Shown here one piece after another: positions 6,426 through 8,567 of a stretch of 8,567 bases of DNA (positions within the stretch are counted from its first letter, which is position 1; each line of letters starts with the position of its first letter). Below the pieces are notes generated by a model. That model searched no databases. It was not told the DNA's origin and was given only the letters and a program-made list of their open reading frames with translations. The stretch comes from Bacteroidales bacterium (lineage in GTDB: Bacteria > Bacteroidota > Bacteroidia > Bacteroidales > PUMT01): contig SLOS01000290.1 of the NCBI GenBank assembly GCA_007132365.1, positions 1-8,567 on the forward strand, written 5' to 3'. Made by a program: the position numbers and the translations under genes.

Positions 6426-7739
6426 CTATTTACCGGCATGTTCCGGAAAATAGGCGGCGATGCCCAGTTCCAGCAGTTCCTTTACGGGCCGGCAATCGGG
6501 ACTTCCGTTACATCCGTTGCGGTTCCTGGCCACAGCGGCACAACCGCCCCCGCATATCAGGCTCAGGCTGCAGTCCCGGCACTCTTTGATTGAGAGAATA
6601 TCCCTCTCCTCCCACGCCTCAATTTTATCCCGGTACATTACCCTTTCGGGGAAGAACCTGCCAAGCTCCTCCCCTCTCTTACCTGCAGTGGCGGTACAGG
6701 AATATATCTTGCCGGTATAATCAAATGCCCATTCTGTTTTGGTACCCGGACAGGCATCGAACAGCGGTGCCGGTAATTCACCGGTTTCATAAAGAGCCCT
6801 TGAAACGGCAAATGCCGGCTTGTGAAAATCAAGTATATGGGGATACCTTTTTATCAGCCTGTAAAGTTCGCGGTACAAATCAATCCTGGAAAAGAGCCTT
6901 TCCCGGCCGGCCTGGCAGTCATGCAGTTCATAGTTCCGGCCAAGCTGTGTACTGAAATTTCCGCATGCTGTCCATCCCCTGTCAATTGTAAATTGAGCAA
7001 GTGCCGGGAGGTTTTCAATATTATCCCTGTCCACTACCATCCTGAGGTTAACAGGTATATTATTTTCAAGCAGCATTTCCACCCCTTCCGTTATCCTGTC
7101 AAAGGTTCCCTGCCCGTTTTTCAGGGTTCGCCGGTTGTCGTGAACCTCGCGGGTCCCGTCAAGTGTCACCTGGATTTCGCGGATCCGGGCATGCCTGAAA
7201 AGATCAATATACTCCCGGATATGATACCCGTTGGTAACTACTGCAATATCGGTATTCCTGCCGGCAGCACTTTCAATAATGTATTTAACCAGGTTCCCGT
7301 GTGGTTTTCCCGGAAGGAGCGGCTCACCTCCAAAAAGGGTTATATACCGGCGTCTTCCTGCAAATTCCGCATCAATATGCCTGAAGAACGCATCAATAAT
7401 ATCCTTATCCATCAGGACACCCTTAACCTGATAATCTCCCTGGTAACAATAGGAGCAGCTAAAATTACAGCTGTAGTTCGGTACAAAGAAGAGCTGAACC
7501 TCATCGGTTTCCCTCTCATCCAGAAACTTAAGGTAGGCCTTGCGGAATGAAGCTTTTTCGGCTTCAGGGTCAACCAGGTATCCCCTGGAGGCAAAATCAT
7601 AATTTCCCGGATTGCCCTCCAGAAGATCACTGTAAGTTCTGCTGCTTATTACATCTGCACTACCGTACAGGGAGTTAAGGATAAAATATTCATCCGAGTC
7701 TTTTATCTCTGAGATAATATTAAACCTGGATAATTCCAT
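6426..7739 (-). CDS. Radical SAM/SPASM peptide maturase
   Basis: 437 residues. Residues 1-85 form a small N-terminal domain of the kind common in peptide-modifying SPASM enzymes. The radical SAM domain follows, with the cluster motif C91-x3-C95-x2-C98 (YSCNFSCSYCYQ), the SAM-binding GGEP (137-140), VVTNG (167-171) and VTLDG (191-195). The C-terminal SPASM domain supplies C330, C348 in GKIYSC, then C387-x2-C390-x5-C396-x3-C400 and C416, enough for two auxiliary [4Fe-4S] clusters. Family members cleave SAM to the 5'-deoxyadenosyl radical and make thioether, C-C or similar links in a peptide. Anaerobic sulfatase maturases share this layout, but a 31-residue Cys peptide gene lies 9 bases upstream, making it the likely substrate. 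The start codon is too close to that gene's stop for a separate promoter, so translational coupling is likely. The bond formed cannot be predicted. Confidence 0.92.
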   Translation of the reverse strand: MELSRFNIISEIKDSDEYFILNSLYGSADVISSRTYSDLLEGNPGNYDFASRGYLVDPEAEKASFRKAYLKFLDERETDEVQLFFVPNYSCNFSCSYCYQGDYQVKGVLMDKDIIDAFFRHIDAEFAGRRRYITLFGGEPLLPGKPHGNLVKYIIESAAGRNTDIAVVTNGYHIREYIDLFRHARIREIQVTLDGTREVHDNRRTLKNGQGTFDRITEGVEMLLENNIPVNLRMVVDRDNIENLPALAQFTIDRGWTACGNFSTQLGRNYELHDCQAGRERLFSRIDLYRELYRLIKRYPHILDFHKPAFAVSRALYETGELPAPLFDACPGTKTEWAFDYTGKIYSCTATAGKRGEELGRFFPERVMYRDKIEAWEERDILSIKECRDCSLSLICGGGCAAVARNRNGCNGSPDCRPVKELLELGIAAYFPEHAGK

Positions 7740-7748
7740 TTTACCGGG

Positions 7749-7844
7749 TCAGTCGTGGCAGCCGGCTACGATCTTTGATTTTTTGGCACAGCACTGCGCC
7801 TGCTCTGTTTTCTTCTCCTTTTTCTTTGTGGTAAGACTCTTCAT
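7749..7844 (-). CDS. Candidate RiPP precursor: 31-residue Cys-rich peptide
   Basis: ATG at 7844-7842 and TGA at 7751-7749 encode 31 residues. The N-terminal half is a Lys-rich leader (starts MKSLTTKKKEKKTE; six Lys in the first 12). The C-terminal half is QAQCCAKKSKIVAGCHD, with an adjacent pair C18-C19, a third Cys C29 ten residues later, and a final His-Asp. The short length, basic leader and Cys-bearing end, plus position 9 bases before a radical SAM/SPASM gene, fit a peptide substrate of that enzyme (sactipeptide- or ranthipeptide-like, or another linkage). No Gly-Gly cleavage site is present and no peptidase is seen nearby. I do not recognise the peptide family. It could instead be a small metal- or redox-binding peptide. 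It is first in the operon, with a promoter box about 47 bases upstream. Confidence 0.72.
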   Translation of the reverse strand: MKSLTTKKKEKKTEQAQCCAKKSKIVAGCHD

Positions 7845-7881
7845 CGTAAATATTTTAAAAAGTTTGCAGCTTATGCCTTAT

Positions 7882-7935
7882 TATCACCCGCAAAGTTATA
7901 AAATAAACATCAATATATCTAAATGGGTATCACCC
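7882..7935 (-). promoter_or_regulatory. Promoter of the RiPP-like operon with a repeated 8-base element
   Basis: On the - strand TAACTTTG (7898-7891) matches the Bacteroidota -7 consensus TAnnTTTG exactly, giving an expected start near 7885 and a leader of about 40 bases. No TTG stands at the ideal -33 spacing; the nearest is at 7913-7911, only 12 bases upstream. GGGTGATA occurs at 7935-7928 and again at 7889-7882, just past the -7 box, 46 bases apart. The upstream copy sits in a small inverted repeat, GGGT-ATC-ACCC (7925-7935). These may be operator sites. Confidence 0.5.
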
Positions 7936-7980
7936 TTCTTTCATTAACCACGCCAAAAGACCCCGGAATTATAAATCAAA

Positions 7981-8567
7981 CTAAAAACTTCCGGAAAGGC
8001 GGAGGCTGAAATTCCTGTGAGGCATAATTTCACCGGGCCGGCCCATGTATTCAGTATTCAGCAGGTTCTTTACAGCAAGCGATATCTTTAGTTTTTCATT
8101 TATAGCATAACCCGCGTGCTGATCAATAAGAAAATGCCCGCTGCGGGACTCATTCCAGTAGTCATAAAATCCCGGAAGGATGGCTTCACGTGTAAGCTCG
8201 CTTAAAAACACATCGTCAATATTAAGTATCCGGGAACCGGCCCGCAGGCTCACTCCCAGATCAAATCTCCGGTATTCAGTTGTAAGATATAGCTTTATTG
8301 AATGCATGCGCCTGTATTTAAGATACACATCCCTGTTCCTGCCAGTATGCTGATCATATTCAACAGGGTACATGAATACATATCCGCCGCTGGCTGAGTT
8401 TGTGAAACGGCCGGCAGATCCGGACAGGGCAAACTCAATTTCAGTCCCATATACTCTTGATTGCTCAACATTGGTTGCCATAAAGCCGAAACTGTATGAC
8501 CCTTCAGCGGGATCGGGATAAATACCGAAAAGATACTCTATCATACCGGTGTTCTCTGAATAAAAAA
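7981..8567 (-). CDS. TonB-dependent outer-membrane receptor, C-terminal part (5' end outside window)
   Basis: 195 residues of the C-terminal beta-barrel are visible. The frame stays open to the window edge, so the Met at 8544 is internal. It shows the alternating pattern of barrel strands: ATNVEQSRVYGTEIEF near the start, then LYLTTEYRRFDLGVSLRAG, and the closing VKNLLNTEYMGRPGEIMPHR followed by a strand ending in Phe at the C-terminus, as needed for outer-membrane assembly. This ending is characteristic of Bacteroidota receptors that import iron chelates, cobalamin, sugars or peptides with TonB-ExbB-ExbD energy. The plug and TonB box, which would hint at the ligand, are outside the window. 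The stop is 136 bases upstream of the Cys-peptide gene on the same strand, with a promoter between, so co-transcription is possible but not required. Confidence 0.88.
   Translation of the reverse strand, partial: FYSENTGMIEYLFGIYPDPAEGSYSFGFMATNVEQSRVYGTEIEFALSGSAGRFTNSASGGYVFMYPVEYDQHTGRNRDVYLKYRRMHSIKLYLTTEYRRFDLGVSLRAGSRILNIDDVFLSELTREAILPGFYDYWNESRSGHFLIDQHAGYAINEKLKISLAVKNLLNTEYMGRPGEIMPHRNFSLRLSGSF

Noticed and set aside
6822..7550. Long + strand open frame opposite the radical SAM gene
   Set aside because: It lies wholly antisense to a gene with complete catalytic motifs and its translation shows no recognisable domain.
6426..7739. Reading the radical SAM protein as an anaerobic sulfatase maturase
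   Set aside because: No sulfatase gene is in the window and a Cys-peptide gene is directly upstream; the shared domain layout alone does not decide it, so this remains a weaker alternative.
7963..7994. CCGGAA...TTCCGG inverted repeat at the end of the receptor gene as terminator
   Set aside because: The loop is about 20 bases, the stem is only 6 pairs and no T-tract follows, so support is too weak to list.
8542..8544. ATG at 8544 as the start of the TonB-dependent receptor
   Set aside because: The frame stays open to the window edge and only the last barrel strands are present; a full receptor is several times longer.

Overview
The window looks like a chromosomal segment of a Bacteroidota bacterium, probably of the Bacteroidales/Marinilabiliales type. 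Three things suggest this: a TonB-dependent receptor with the C-terminal sequence typical of that phylum, a -7 promoter box of the TAnnTTTG type, and start codons preceded by A/T-rich leaders instead of strong Shine-Dalgarno sequences. No RNA gene, insertion sequence, integrase or CRISPR array was seen. The assignment rests on features visible here and on family knowledge, not on a database search.

Layout. At the left, on the + strand, are the 3' part of a GNAT acetyltransferase (cut by the window edge) and a stand-alone SIS-domain phosphosugar isomerase 15 bases behind it. Converging on them from the - strand are two ASKHA-fold kinases transcribed in the order type II pantothenate kinase then ROK sugar kinase. 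The two convergent groups meet at a hairpin that overlaps both stop codons. Divergent from the pantothenate kinase, on the + strand, is a two-gene unit: a secreted protein with a TIM-barrel-like strand pattern, coupled by an ATGA overlap to a protein I do not recognise.

The right half, all on the - strand, is the most interesting part. A 31-residue Cys-rich peptide gene (7749-7844, short enough to be missed by routine gene calling) lies 9 bases upstream of a radical SAM/SPASM peptide maturase. This is followed 32 bases later by a fusion of thioredoxin (N-terminal) and thioredoxin reductase (C-terminal). The arrangement precursor - radical SAM/SPASM enzyme - dedicated dithiol/disulfide redox protein is best read as a candidate ribosomally made, post-translationally modified peptide (RiPP) operon with a CC...C core. 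The operon has its own recognisable Bacteroidota -7 box and an 8-base direct repeat around it. Just upstream on the same strand is the 3' end of a TonB-dependent receptor gene, which might (inference only) transport the product or its metal complex. No peptidase or exporter for the peptide is inside the window.

How the parts may work together. The SIS isomerase keeps the three GlmS isomerase catalytic residues and, with the ROK kinase, suggests amino-sugar or sugar-phosphate handling. The pantothenate kinase homologue would feed CoA synthesis but has His where the well-studied members have a catalytic Arg. The right-hand operon would make a Cys-containing peptide, add radical-derived links with the SPASM enzyme, and keep the thiols reduced (or exchange them) with the thioredoxin-reductase fusion.
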